From Molanna angustata (Eukaryota > Arthropoda > Insecta > Trichoptera > Molannidae): a stretch of 64,000 bases of DNA. The notes beneath the pieces were generated by a model that was not told the DNA's origin, did not search any database, and was given only the letters and a program-made list of their open reading frames with translations. The stretch is taken from contig OY754969.1 in the NCBI GenBank assembly GCA_963576475.1, positions 22,775,716 to 22,839,715 of the forward strand. The letters run 5' to 3'. This document shows positions 43,433 to 56,010 of this stretch, piece by piece; position 1 is the stretch's first letter; each line of letters starts with the position of its first letter. The position numbers and the translations under genes were made by a program.

Positions 43433-43969
43433 AAATAATTATAAAATAAATAAGTATATTGAATTAAATACTTTGATAAATTTGATATATTTATAAAAGA
43501 CAAAGATTTAAACCTAACAGGTGTTTGAAGGGATCGTCTACATACATTTCCTTATAATGAGATCGTAAGAGATGGGTGAAGGCGTAATGATGCTCCTTAA
43601 ATGTGATGTGAAGCCATAAGACAGATAATAAGACTCTAAAGGGACAAAGGATTTTTATACTTAGTACCTACATCTTTCCTTTGCACCACATTAAACTTAT
43701 TTACAACTTGAGCCAAATATGAAATTCAAATTTGCGATACGTATAAGAATGTAGGTACATAAGATTTTTTCAATAGGTAAATACAGAAGTAAAAATATAA
43801 TATATTAGTAAATATCAAACAAGATCTTTGTTGTGTGTAATCTTATACCTTTTTAAAGATGGATCGTAAAAGAATTTTCAACTGATAATGATCAAGCATT
43901 AAATCACTTCGTCAAACTCGCTTTCCATTTTCAAGAATAGACTAAAGCAGGGATATTTCACCGAAAATA

Positions 43970-44300
43970 CCTGATCCCTCTCCTTTTCCTTCCTTTCCTT
44001 TTATTCGTAATATTTTCTAAAGAAGGAATATTTATCCCTAAACACCTGATCTCGATTTTTTCTTCTTGTTTTTTCCTAATCCTTTTTTTGCTACGTTGTT
44101 TTTTTTGTTTTTATTATTTATCTGTGTGTAATTTATATTTTGTTTATTTTTAGCTTTAATTTTTGTTGATGTGCTTAATGTTGATAATTCTGTCACTCTG
44201 TAATCTGGTTGGTTGGAATAAATTGCTTAACGACAAAAGCCCGCCAGTGTGCATTATATTTGTTTATATTTTGTACAAAAAGTTTAGTAAATAAGAAAAA
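43970..44300 (+). mobile_element. LINE 3' UTR, pyrimidine-rich family
   Basis: CTGATCTCGATTTTTTCTTC, TCCTAATCCTTTTTTTGCTA, TCTGGTTGGTTGGAATAAAT and TGCTTAACGACAAAAGCCCG recur in order at 52758-52980; a shorter relative is at 23805-23900. The GGTTGGTTGGAA(g/t)AAAT(t)GC block before a short A-rich end resembles widespread insect LINE tails. No coding sequence remains. Confidence 0.6.
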
Positions 44301-44394
44301 TAATAAATAAATTGTTTTTAAACATCAACATAAAAAGGTATTATGTACATATGATAAAAAGGAGTAAAATTTGGAAATAAAAAAAATAATTATT

Positions 44395-44695
44395 TATGCT
44401 CTAGGCACCGGCTTAGAACAGTGTTTCCACTCTTTTCTGTTATAATCGTTTTCAGGTGTCCCGTAAGTGTCGGGTAATAGAAAATACAACAGGCAACAAT
44501 AACATCTCACATAGTTCAGCAATGAGGTTCACCACCCATTCTGAATGTAGTGACTATTTGGGTTAAACGATACTGGTGTGTGATAACCCAATCATGTGTC
44601 GTGCTTCCTTTTGTTGATCAATGCACACCCGCACACCTGTCATTGGTTACCTAAAATTGTGGGATGGGAAAAATAATAACAAGTATATTGAAACA
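44395..44695 (-). repeat. Uninterrupted copy of the unclassified repeat at 24838-25480
   Basis: On the minus strand it runs GTGTGCGGGTGTGCATTGAT, GCACGACACATGATTGGGTT, TTACCCGACACTTACGGGAC, ACCTGAAAACG and AGAAAAGAGTGGAAACACTG, then TTCTAAGCCGGTGCC. It demonstrates the empty site for the MITE-B insertion in the 25-kb copy. The class is unknown. From 44696 to 45719 nothing else is recognised. Confidence 0.7.
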
Positions 44696-45719
44696 ATGAA
44701 TAAAAAATAACAATTTCTTTGACTCATTGTTAATAAATAAAATATGTTTGTTATTTATTAGTAAAAGAAAAGAATTGTTAAATATATAAGCGCTGTCTCG
44801 TAATTTGTATGTTTCATATATTACTCGTATCTAAAAATCGTTCCGCGCTTACTACCTGATTTTTCGTATACAGTATGGTAATTTGCTAGTTACTTTAAAT
44901 TACAAACATAAATTACAGTTGGCGGCAAATAACTTGGAACATTATGTGGTTACGCAGTGCGCGAATTTGTGTTTTTTTTTTGCTTGGTTAGTATATAATA
45001 TGCAAACCGCCCCTCCCTGCGACGAAAATTCTCAAGTTATTTTGCAGGAAACTATAATATTTATATTCAACTGTTTAAATTTTCAAATAGTTTTTGTATA
45101 ATATATCAATCGTCTTACTACGTTTAATTCACTAAAAAACGATAAAAGAAACTTAAATCCTGGTAAAATAGAAAACGACTTAAATTTACCGGATAATTTT
45201 CTCGACTGAATTATTCTTAGGCACATTCTATTACAAACTATTTGTTACGGTAGGTGCGGATCAAACGGCGCGCGATTTTAATTTTCAGCGCAATAAATTT
45301 TCCTTTGAAGCGTTCCAGATTCACGACCGTTTGAATCGAGTCTCAAATACAAAACGGTTCAAACGATTTATGTAAAATCTTTATATCCGCTGGAGTGATA
45401 TTGATTTGTGGCTACTTAAAAATGCTTCAACGTTTGCTCATGACATTTAGAAAAAATAAACCAAATTATCGTTTACATCTCACGACGTCCATTTTTTAAA
45501 CGCATTCATGTTCTCGATACCGGATATATATGTATAAACTTTGTATCTATGTAATTGAATAAACAAATATAAACATAAGACAATAAGATATTTAAAAATG
45601 TAAGCTTTACATTTACGTTTCCAGGAGTGAAATGAATCAAGAATCAGCAAAGCATTATTTACAAACATAGGTACATAGGTTTTGTACTACAAAGACGATT
45701 ATTATTATAAATACTTTTT

Positions 45720-45855
45720 TCCGTCCTGTGCAAGTATCTAGTTTATTGCCTAATGGCATTTTACCAACCAGTCCAATGGGGCAAGTGTGGTCTAACCAGC
45801 GAAATCGAAACCCTCGTGACTACCCATATCATGGATATAATTATCCCCTAACGTG
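45720..45855. mobile_element. SINE family 2 tail (minus) joined to a MITE-B arm
   Basis: 45722-45772 (GTCCTGTGCAAGTATCTAGT, TTATTGCCTAATGGCATTTT) is the end of SINE family 2 on the minus strand. From 45773, CAAGTGTGGTCTAACCAGCG, AAATCGAAACCCTCGTGACT and ACCCATATCATGG match the left arm of MITE-B at 25066-25118. From 45856 to 46126 nothing is recognised. Confidence 0.6.
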
Positions 45856-46126
45856 TGTTCCCCTTTTCCTTCTTTTCTTTCCTACTCCCTTACTCAAAAC
45901 TACTACTTTTTGTTACTTTAATAACGATAATATTTGTAAACTTATTGGTTCACATTGTCATATTATGTATGTTAGTAAAATTAGTAAATTTAACTGTCTG
46001 TTTACATAATACCTAAATTAAAAATAAAATAAAATATAATATTTATCATATGAAGTTCTATGACATCTAAAGATATTATACATCTCCATAAAATAAGTAT
46101 ATCCATGATATAGGTAATTGTAAGGT

Positions 46127-46312
46127 TAGATATCTGACTGGTGATCCAAGGGTGCCGGGTTCGATTCCCGGTGGAGACACAGTTTTTAAAATTGTGTTTT
46201 CAGTCTGGATATATGAGACGATAAATATCGTAAGTCTCCATAATGAGACAACTTGTTATTGGGTGCGTGTTAAATAATTATTTGACATGGCAACTGTTGG
46301 TTGCCCGAGAAG
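46127..46312 (+). mobile_element. SINE family 3, lacking the A-box end
   Basis: GTTAGATATCTGACTGGTGA, TCCAAGGGTGCCGGGTTCGA (B-box) and TTCCCGGTGGAGACACAGTT are followed by the body TTGTTATTGGGTGCGTGTTA and the end GTTGCCCGAGAAGC. The tRNA-like T-arm is perfectly paired. Confidence 0.8.
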
Positions 46313-49300
46313 CTACATAAAATAATTAATTTATCTTCTGTTAAATCGAAGTAAGGACACCAACATTGAAGCCAAACTGCTTTCCAACATGTCTCAGAGA
46401 TCGACTATTAATAACCAAGAATTGCTTATTTATATAAATAAATTTGTATGTTCATTTTACTGTATTATACATACTGAACTCCAAATGATGATAAAATAAG
46501 GTACAGGCCGAAAAATAAAATATAAGGGGTATTATCATGGCGTACATAACTATGATAAATGGCATGAGAGTTCCTTCATCCGCGACATCATCCATCAGAT
46601 AGTTGACATAGTATAATAAAACATAAAAAAAAATATGGCAGCACATGTGAGAAAAATGAATAATTTATTTTAAATGTAACGCACAGAAAATCCTCAGACA
46701 ACTTGAGATACGTCAGAAAAACTATAAAAATATGTTACTGAAAATCGTACAGTTTTATACCTTAAAAGCTTTAATGAAATGACCATTAACCTTGAAAATA
46801 TGTGTTGACCTACACACATTTTTTATTTATTAAATGAATAAAAAATAATAAAAAAAACATCATTAAATTTGAAAGTCATTAATATGAAAGATTATATAAT
46901 TTATTTAAACAAAATATGATTTGTAACAAATCACAATAATTACATATAATGTAGTTGTGCTTAGTAGACGGAATTGATCAACGTTTAAAATTTCAACTTG
47001 TGTCATTTAGATCGCTGGTCATGCGCACTGATGTTATTTACAGATCTGTTTGTATAATGATATACCTACAATACTCAAATGAAATCATAATATTATGTTG
47101 GTATACGAATTGTACCTAATATCTTTACCTGTATTAAGATGAACACTTTTTAGCCTTACTGTACCAATACAAGAGAGCAAGCAACTCAACAGCTATTTGG
47201 TATCGAAATATTTGATTTATTTACATACATCAATCAAAAGGGTACAAATCTTTACATGATTTCATTCTTGATAGAATTTTCGACGGTTTGTAAAAAATAT
47301 ACGTAGGTATAATATAAATATATACAACCTTAGGAATACTTCACATTGGTTTATAAATGTATTCTCAGTTCGAATGAAAGAGTGTGTTAATATAAAAGTA
47401 TAATATATTATGATGTATTTTCATCAATCAAAATATTTATTCAGTATTCAAGTGTGTATAATATCTCGTTCGCATTCATGTCAACCATTTTTATAAATAC
47501 ATACACATAATGCCTCTCTCCTTAGAGGATATTACGCGCAAAAGACCTCCCATTAATAATATTAAATCGAGGTTTATACCTATATTTTCACACAAAGTAT
47601 TTGTGCCCTAACTAAACATGATATAATAGACACGGTATGAATGAGCTTATTATAAGAGGCATACCTTTAATGAAACGTAACATTATTATTATTTTCTTGT
47701 AATTTACAGAGTCATGATACCCATGACTGTTATACAATAACGAACACAATGAAAAAAAATCATCATAGTATCAAAACTCTGATTTATGAATCAATATTTT
47801 TCATTCTTCTCTCAGTGCAGAGATACTAAGGAGTTAATGGCATAATATGTATGTTTCTTTTTCAAAATGGCAGTCATTCTTTTAATCATCAAAAATTTAC
47901 AAATCAAATATAATTAAGACTTTATATATTTTTTTTTCTTTTACATAATAATATTGACTGTTTCCATGATACCCGTCGAGATATCGCATTTAAAATACAA
48001 TTAAAAATACAAATTCCCTTTTCTTTACTAAAACAGGAACAGATTTTCAGTTTTCGGCGCCAGACACGTTGAATTCGTCAAGAAAATAAATAAAAAAAAT
48101 GCAAACTCTGTTTTCAAAGTTTCTTCTCGTTGAATCGTTACATGCAATAAGTTTATTTATGTATTATTGTTTACTTTGTATCAAATCTTTGTAATGCAAA
48201 TGGTTCAATTTTATCATAAGGCATCAAATGAATCAAGCTAAAACAGTACTGTCATCATGCATTCAGTTATAACATTCATCGTCATCGGGAATACACAAAT
48301 TCTGAAAAAAATCAAAGCTCTGACTGCTCGGAAAGTTAGCTGAAATTCAGCAAGATTGTAAAAAAAATAAGATTGTAAATTTTCGGTATGGAAAGATGAA
48401 GTTAGTAAAAGGGGTGTAAAAAGCGCCCTCTTCACTTGAAAATCGGCTTCCTTTTCTTCATTATTCCATAGTCGTGAGTAAAAACAATATTTTGACTAAA
48501 TACGTATAACATATTATGTTATATCGATCTTAAAAATAATATCGAATGCTTTAAAAATTATTCGCTACAGCGAAATCCATCGGATAATTTATGTGTTTAT
48601 TATATTAGAGTTCGAGAGATATTCATGAGACTACACATGTAAATATCAAAAAAATCGGTTATAAAATTTATAACTCTTTCCTATAATACTTGTGTAGCAT
48701 CATACTCACGTGAATTTGAATAGAATGCGTGGACAACTTGGCACCAATCATATCATTTACGTCATGAATATTTCACTCAAAACTATTATGGAAATTCAAA
48801 CTGTCTAGAAAACTTCAATACTTGTTAGAATTTACTTTGAAACGAAATACATCTGTCGAGAAAAACCTTACGAACAATAAAACCTTCACAAGAACAATAG
48901 GTAAAATATATTTTTTTTAATTTTTTGTAACTGTCGATTATTGATGGTACCTACTACAAGACTTTTCGAATTCTTTACATAAATATAAATACATATAAAG
49001 CTATGATTTTTTTGTTTATTATCGCTCACGCGTCTTCCTTCACTGATAAAGTACTTCAAAGAGCATTATTAGGAGTCAAAGCATCTTGTCATACAATCTA
49101 AACTACCTTTTAGATTTAGTCAAAATAATTTGAAGGCCCATCTTGATATTACTGAGCATCAACGACATATTAAATGGACAAGTAATAGCCTTACCAAATC
49201 ACGTTTATGTACATAATATTTGGATAAAACTTTGTTCGATACGGATTTAGTAAAAAAACTTCTTAGGAAGCGATAAGCGATCCTTTTTCCTTTCATACAT

Positions 49301-49476
49301 TTATGACGTTATAGACGTTAAGATAATATAATATTCATCCGTTCTGCGTATAACGTCTCTGTTAAAAATTATCATTTTTACTAATTTTAAATTACAAACT
49401 GCTAATAAAAGATTCAATAATTTATTTTACCACATTGGAAGAGTCACAATATTTATGGTTAAAACAGGGATATAAT
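46313..49476. other. A/T-rich sequence without recognisable gene or transposon
   Basis: The open frames are short and of chance composition; no tRNA-like motif, tandem repeat or paired terminal repeat was found. With 33.5-36.5 kb it is one of the two long quiet intervals of the window. Confidence 0.5.
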
Positions 49477-50107
49477 CTTTTTTTGGTCACAATCTTAGGA
49501 TTGGTTTGCACCAAACACTCTATCTCTCCACATATTTCTGTTATCCGCCAGCCATTCATCTCTTGGTAGCTGCTACAGCGCATATCACTAATCACCTGGT
49601 CTCTCGGGTGACCTCTCTATAGTTTTAGCTCTCCATCATTCCTTCTGCGATAGTAACAAGCAGACACAGATGCCTTTTCCATTTGGATTGTTGTTATGCA
49701 ACTTTTTTTAGAAGTTGTCTCATTTCTCCGACTCTGCTCAGTACCACGTCCTTCGGAATGTGATCTAACCAATGGAATGTCATCTGATCCTAGCCACGCG
49801 CATGTAGCACCACATTTCGAAGGCAGCCAGTCGTCTAGATTCTCACCGGCTGATAGTCTACGTTTCGCTGCCATACAGTAGCACACTCCACACAAGAGTC
49901 ATTTTTTTCCTAAACATATCATGATATCTATGTTGAACTCTACTTATTATTTCTGCTTTTGAGCGGGCATTTTGAGATATTCTGTCAGATACACCTACTT
50001 AAAAATTCTTTGACTTGCTTCATTGTGGTGTCACCAAGAATAATATTTGTGGTCACCTCTTCTCTTCCAGCAACCATACACTTTGTTTTATCTTTATTTA
50101 TTTTCAT
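49477..50107 (-). pseudogene. Non-LTR retrotransposon C-terminal region (family L1a), broken
   Basis: From an ATG at 50107 the minus strand reads MKINKDKTKCMVAGREEVTT, NIILGDTTMKQVK (the N-x-x-KTK-x-M motif that follows the reverse-transcriptase core). Then come degraded segments, and finally GHPRDQVISDMRCSSYQEMN and LVQTNPKIVT. The last parts align with DQIIGDVRCSSYKEMKRLAD and ADQSLDCD of the 26.2-kb copy. Several stops and frameshifts are present. This copy extends further upstream than the 26-kb one. Confidence 0.85.
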
Positions 50108-51044
50108 GTTATATTAACACATTCAAGTAATTAGGCAGTAGGTATACGAAGGAGATCAAGAAAGGGTTTAAGGAAGGGAAGGTGAAATGTTCAAAATATT
50201 ACAATTGGAACTAATATTTTTGTTGCATATTTATTTATTATCAATTGTTTGAACTCGTTTTATTTTTATATGAAAAATATCTTAATGACTCGATCAATTT
50301 CTTCAGTTTTTTTTAGTTTATCCATAGGTATATGCCATTTTTAATTACATGATAGTAAGGTTGAGGGAATACTTTACCGTATGATCACGTATCTTCCGAA
50401 AATTTCTAATCAAGGAAAAACTTTTAATATTGGTTCATCGGTTTTAAAATGTATTTTACTTCAGTGCCTTTTTGAAAGCGACCGAGAAAAGTAATATTTT
50501 ATAAAATGGGTAGGTGGATACATACTAAGTTTTCAACCTCTCTTTTATATGCTGGTTTGTTTAAGTCAGGAGAGGGTAGTCTTGAAACGGTTTTCATGAC
50601 TACAGACCGTATTGATATTCAACACAGGAAAATACTGCTACATTACAGCTCTTTCCTAAATAAAATGAACATGTTAAAATGTCCCAGGGGAAGAAAGTAA
50701 ATACAAAACACGTTGGATGTTATTCAAAGCATTGAACAGGTAAATCCTGGACTACGCTATCTAAAGATTTCTCCATAGACTCCGATTCAACGAATATACG
50801 CTCATTGCTCCGCTATGCCATATCATTAAAAAGCTGTTGAGGCTTTTTGAACTAATGAATCCAAAAAATACAAGTACCCACGTATGACAAATAATGAAAC
50901 AATGATAAACCTATACAGTACCAAGGTCCAACTAAGATAAAAATAACTAAGTAGGTACCTAAGTATCATCAAACTTTTAAACAATCTTATTTTTTTTTAA
51001 CATGTCTACATAGGGGACATCAGCTATTAGGATTTGGGTCCATT
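50108..51044. other. Unannotated sequence
   Basis: A 64-codon frame at 50506-50700 was inspected and not recognised. Nothing else was seen. Confidence 0.4.
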
Positions 51045-51285
51045 TTGCTCTTCCGAAAAAGCTCACTACGTAGCGTTGGGAGGGGTTTGCAATCTAGAAA
51101 AGAGTTTACTAATTCGGATTTTAAAAAGACCCGGGTTGTACGAAGGTGGAAACACAGAGTTCGGAAGATCGTTCCACAGTCGGGCTGCTGTATTAATAAA
51201 GGAGTTCAAGAAGCGACTTGTTCGTATATGTTGAAGGTCCACTGTGAATGGGTGCTGCGATTGATTATTTATTATATACATAATT
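51045..51285 (-). pseudogene. Jockey/CR1-like retrotransposon ORF terminus
   Basis: The minus strand reads QSQHPFTVDLQHIRTSRFLN, SFINTAARLWNDLPNSVFPP, SYNPGLFKIRISKLFSRLQT, then PPNAT and a stop. The F-x-P-x-x-ARLWN-x-LP-x-x-VFP-x-x-Y-x-x-x-x-FK pattern is the common end of jockey/R1/CR1-type polyproteins. The frame is intact for about 70 residues, but there is no upstream polymerase. Confidence 0.85.
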
Positions 51286-51329
51286 AACTTTGTTTAAACT
51301 ACGAATGAACGACCTATTACGATGCGACT

Positions 51330-51385
51330 GCTTCTATCTTAGGACGACAACCGATTGGATATCATGTAGTACATGCAACTATATA
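51330..51385 (+). repeat. Foldback loop fragment, diverged
   Basis: CGACAACCGATTGGATATCA, then TGTAGTACATGCAACTA, resembles the loop core CGACAGTTGGATCTCATGTG/ACATGCAACT of the foldback family. From 51386 to 52486 nothing is recognised. Confidence 0.4.
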
Positions 51386-52486
51386 ACCATAGAAGTAAGT
51401 ATATTTAAAGTAAAATGTCTAAAGTCAATCAATGATTTAAAAGTTTCAGCTATGTTTTTCAGTTGTACCAACGATATAGTTAGAAAATAATACTTTTGCG
51501 GGTGACTGAGTATTTGTTAATATTCAAATTAGTGCACCATTTCAAATACTTTTTTAATAATTACTTTTTTCGGAATAAACCAGCTAATTGATGTAAACTA
51601 ATAAACAAATTGGTACTACTTGCTACGAAATGTATTAACAAAAATACGTTTTAAAATTATCTCTGACATTCCTTAGAAGCAGAAAGTAAGATGATTGTTT
51701 ATGAGAAAAAAGAATTCAAATGATATAAGTTAAAAAAAATATGATTGACTATGTGCGACATGCAACGTTAACTATATTTAATACAAATACTAATATTAAA
51801 TTCTTAGATATGTACTATGAAATACATTCTTATGTCAATTCAAACTTGTGCAAAGTCAAAAAAATATATATTATTTAAAAAAAAAAACAATGAAAATAGA
51901 TGAAACAATTCAGATTGCTACAAGTAAAAATAATTGATCATTGTTATTTTACCGAACATTGAGTTACAAATAATAAAGTCTTCAATCATGTTTAGAAATA
52001 ATAAAGCATAAATATATTTTTTTGCAAATTGGCATCATCAAATTTGTTCTGATCTTTTGTATACACTGAAGAAATATGATTATGTTAAGTTTGGCATTAT
52101 AGTGAACTCAATTGGTCTATTCTTTATACAAATAATGATTGATGGATTGTAAAACCTTTTGATCTTGACTATTGTTATTATGAAATAGACATCCATGAGC
52201 CCCCATATTTATCGAAATAGGTACTTCCATTTAATCGATAGATATACAAAATATTGTAGATTTAGAAATTTATAGACACACTAATAATTGATAACAAATA
52301 AATATGAAAAAAAAACTGAAAGGCATATCTGATGTTATGAGAAATTTCATTCAATATAAATCCTCAGACCGGGAGCTTAAGCTAAGTATTCTTGATTAAC
52401 TAAGCCACAAATGCCGACAAAACTGTTTTTATATGAAATTGAGTATTGGTAGGATGACATATTGTAATATTACTTAAAAAATAACA

Positions 52487-52580
52487 TCCCGTCCTTGCAC
52501 TCTGCGCAAGTGGCAATTTACCAGTGTACAACTAACCAGTGTTTCCAGCCCCGAGAGACGAGAATTGCGTTAAAAAATAA
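52487..52580 (-). mobile_element. SINE family 2, 3' end
   Basis: On the minus strand it ends CACTTGCGCAGAGTGCAAGG and contains GGGGCTGGAAACACTGGTTA. Only the last 90 bp of the element remain. Confidence 0.7.
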
Positions 52581-52662
52581 TGTTAATTAAATTTTAGATA
52601 AGATTTAAATGTTCCATCATTATGAAAAACTGTTTTATATAAATTATACAAAGTAAGTCTTC

Positions 52663-52980
52663 GTGGTTAAGTTAGTTATATATCAGACTCAAAACCCTGA
52701 TCCGATTCCCAGTGGAGACATAGTTTTAAATAGTATTTTCAGTCCGGATATGTGATACCTGATTTTCTTTCCTTATTCTTTCCCAATCCTTTTTTGCTAA
52801 GATTTTTTTTGCTTTTTAATATTTGTCTTAGTATAATTTGTTATTTTCTTTGTTTTTTAGTTGATAAACATATGTAGAATTTTTTCATATATTTTATAAT
52901 CTGGTTGGTTGGAAGAAATTGCCTAGTGGCAAATTTGTTAATATTATGTAGAAAAAGATAAATAAATAAATACCTACGAT
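52663..52980 (+). mobile_element. SINE family 3 head fused to a LINE 3' UTR
   Basis: 52663-52757 holds CTTCGTGGTTAAGTTAGTTA, TCCGATTCCCAGTGGAGACA and TTTTCAGTCCGGATATGTGA, the head and first body block of SINE family 3. From about 52758, TACCTGATTTTCTTTCCTTA and CCCAATCCTTTTTTGCTAAG, through ATCTGGTTGGTTGGAAGAAA, is the same LINE 3' UTR as at 43970-44300. The standard SINE body is replaced at the junction. Confidence 0.6.
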
Positions 52981-53523
52981 AAATGCCATAAGTCTTCAGA
53001 ATGTGGTAAATTGTTTTAAGGTACGTGTTTCGTGTAAAAATAATATAATTTATTACCAAACAAACCATGCATAAACTGGAAATGAATTTATTTATACATA
53101 AATGGAATGTGGAAATAAATTAAATGAGCAAGGTCGTCTATTGGAATATGAATAGTTATTGTTGTATTAGAATGAAATTATTAATTCGGATATAAGGAAA
53201 ATTAAACGAGTTTTTTATTACATACGCACGCCAGTCACGGAAACTGAATCGTTAAATTGGACTATATTATAGAAAAAGGAAAACTTAATAACTATTACAT
53301 ATTTGAGAATGAAAGTTACAATAAAAATAACAGAAAAGGATACATACATATGAAAAGTTAGTTCAATAGGGTATTCTTTAAATACGTATTATTGTTTCTG
53401 TACAATATAATGTGTAACGCTGGTTCCAAATGGCACAAAAAATGGAGCAAGCTCGTAATATTATTTTTATTTTATTTTATAGTACAAACAGTTTAAATTT
53501 TTAATTTTTAATGAGTATATACA

Positions 53524-53655
53524 TGAATTCTTCTTCTTCTTCTCCTTCTTCTTCAGCCTATTTCCGTCCACTCCTGAACGAAGGCCTCCTCCATTTGACT
53601 CCACGTCGTCCTGTCCTGTGCAGTTTGCATCCAGGATGTGACAGCATATCTTGTT
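53524..53655 (-). pseudogene. Last residues and 3' end of an RTE-like LINE
   Basis: The minus strand reads LDANCTGQDDVE and, in an alternative frame, CKLHRTGRRGVKWRRPSFRS; both are versions of the expected AQDRTTW-x-x-MEEAFVQEW ending, so a frameshift separates the parts. It then enters a (GAA)n 3' end (the TTC run at 53526-53552). A related deleted copy lies at 38418-38480. Confidence 0.65.
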
Positions 53656-55187
53656 ATACATGAATTAAGTTATAAATATTATAAAGGTCTTTTAAATAAA
53701 ATAAGTAATGTATTCAACAATGGCTATTGCTATCTGCATTTCATGAGTTCTTAATATTCAATGTATGTATACGGATAAATAAGTATACAACATTTTGATT
53801 AACAGAATTTCTGCAACCTGCCTATTATTTTAGTGGGTAGTTATTTTTATGAATTTCAACAACCAAAGTAAAAACATATTCCACTATCCACTAGGTAGGT
53901 ACTATAAAATACTGGATAGTTTTATACTAACAGTCTTACTAATAAACGTGTTGTATAAGTTACACGACCGTTTAACACTCGTGTAGGCTGTGTAAACCAA
54001 TAAACGCTGTGTAGCATATCAGTAGGCTAACGACTGTGTATCTCTCATACAAACTTTACACATCGCTTGCACAGCTGTTAGAGGTAGTTAAACGGTGTTT
54101 TAAGACAAATTTCATCTATCACAAATCAAATTTCATTTTGATATGCGTGTTTATATTGTTATATCTTGGAATAATATGACAAAAACTCTACAAATTATTA
54201 TATTCTCGATAGTTGTGCATTTTTGGAGTGAAAAGTATTCAAAAAAATTTGCTCGTGTTAAGTACCTACATTAATTTAAAGTTGATAAGTTTTCCACAGT
54301 TAATTTTTTCTAAATGATTTCATTTTACAAATTTTGTTCTTAAACTCTGCAAAATAGAGTTTTATTTTATTTTTATCGTACACCTGTGATGGTATGAAAG
54401 TAAAAAATATGATGTAGATAAAAATACAAATATTAAATGAATAGATAATATAACAATAACTTAAGCCGTGTTATAATAGTTTTATATAATAATCTATCCA
54501 ATCAGGAATTCAAATTAATTACAACATTGCTTTCAGGTTAACCCGTTGGTCGTAAATATAATACGGGTGTCTTTCGGAAAACCAATAATAATATCAGGTC
54601 ACGGAAACTAAGTTATAAAACTCGGTTTCATTGTATCACGAGCCCAATTTCATTTGGCCTAATGATATCTATGGTCGAACGACGATTTTACAATAAAATA
54701 CCTTTCTCGTAAAATAACCCATTTGTTTTAACGATTTTATACTATTATTACTATCATGGATGTCTTCATATTATTATTTACAAACAACAGGAAAAACTAA
54801 GAAAAATACATTTTACTGATGTAAAAGCTCTGATCGATTCAGCGGTGATGATAGAAGTTAGAATGAACGTGAGTCAAACATTGAATTCCAGTAGCCTTAC
54901 TCTCTTTTTAGTCCTAAAATTATGGAACATATGTAATGTTAAATTATCGATTAATGATTAATAAAATGTCAAAAAGGTACAATTATTGAAATTATTAAAC
55001 ACAAATAATATGTTTCATTATAATATAAATGGATCAACGTAAGTTGTAAATTAAATAATTTATTACACATATTTTAAATAAATTAAAATATTAGCTATGT
55101 AATTAAAAATTTCGAATATATTTTAAGTACTTACATGATAATCGTTACTCGATAATAGTAACGATGTACCTATAACTACTATCTGTT
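53656..55187. other. Unannotated sequence
   Basis: The patch 53930-54120 has repeated G/T-rich words (AACACTCGTGTAGGCTGTGT; AAACGCTGTGTAGC; AACGACTGTGTAT) and could be an eroded element, but no terminal repeats could be fixed. Confidence 0.4.
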
Positions 55188-55612
55188 AACATCTTAACAG
55201 CTATACATTCATAATGTTTAATTATAAATAAGAATACAAAAGAAATAGCCAATTATAAAGTTTCACATATTTAAATTATTATATATTATTGATGTTGGGT
55301 AGTTATTGTATGATGGTGAGTGTATGTGGGGGAAAGGGAAGGTTAATGGGTATAGTAAAGTGTTGATAAGGAAGGGATGAAGGTTTAAGGAAAGTAGGTT
55401 TGATTTTTAACCAGTAATATTACCAATAACCGCGCGTAATTGGCGTTTCATCGATGTCTGTGTGGAGTTAAATATATCCGGTTGGGGGTCAAGACTGTTG
55501 TAATAGTTTAAGCAACTGTTTAAATAATTATTCTGTGCGTAATTTGTTCTGCAGTATGGAGTATAGAAAAGGTGATTTTGGCGTGTTATTTTCATGGGGC
55601 AGTTGAAAGAAT
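55188..55612 (-). mobile_element. LINE 3' end (family J1), minus orientation
   Basis: The inverted counterpart of 42988-43432. The coding end is open here for 62 codons (55595 to 55407): MKITRQNHLFYTPYCRTNYA, QNNYLNSCLNYYNSLDPQPD, IFNSTQTSMKRQL, then RAVIGNITG and a stop. The RTNY-x-x-x-YLN-x-CLN-YN-LD-x-x-x-DIF layout fits the end of a CR1/jockey-type polyprotein. It is followed by the shared 3' UTR with GAGTGTATGTGGGGGAAAGG (plus-strand sense). Confidence 0.8.
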
Positions 55613-55667
55613 TTTTTTAAAGTAGGTAAGAGCTGTCTACAAGGTTATTAAGTAGGTATTTTATAAA

Positions 55668-56010
55668 GCAGATAGATATCGGATATCTTTCTTAATCGTC
55701 ACACATTTACTCTAATAGCAATAATCACTTAGACAACTATGACTGAATCACTTAGACATCGATAGCAGATAGACATCGGATATCTTTCTTAATCGTCACA
55801 CATTTACTCTAATAGCAATAACTATATGACTGAATCACTTAGACATCGATAGCAGATAGACATCGGATATCTTTCTTAATCGTCACACATTTACTCTAAT
55901 AGCAATAATTATGACTGAATCACTTAGACATCGATAGCAGATAGACATCGGATATCTTTCTTAATCGTCACACAATTACTCTAATAGCAATAACTATGAC
56001 TGAATCACTT
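55668..56010 (+). repeat. Tandem repeat, four units of 85-97 bp
   Basis: GCAGATAGA(c/t)ATCGGATATC starts at 55668, 55765, 55852 and 55937. Each unit contains TTTCTTAATCGTCACACA and TTTACTCTAATAGCAATAA, and ends GACTGAATCACTTAGACATC. The first unit has an extra CACTTAGACAA copy, which explains its greater length; the last ends within the motif. Confidence 0.93.

Noticed and set aside
45240..45380. Inverted CGTTTGA/TCAAACG words around GGATCAAACGGCGCGCGATT as a MITE
   Set aside because: The matches are only 7-8 bases and no consistent terminal repeat or target duplication was found.
53526..53552. (TTC)n run as a stand-alone microsatellite
   Set aside because: It is the A/G-rich 3' end of the adjoining LINE remnant on the minus strand.
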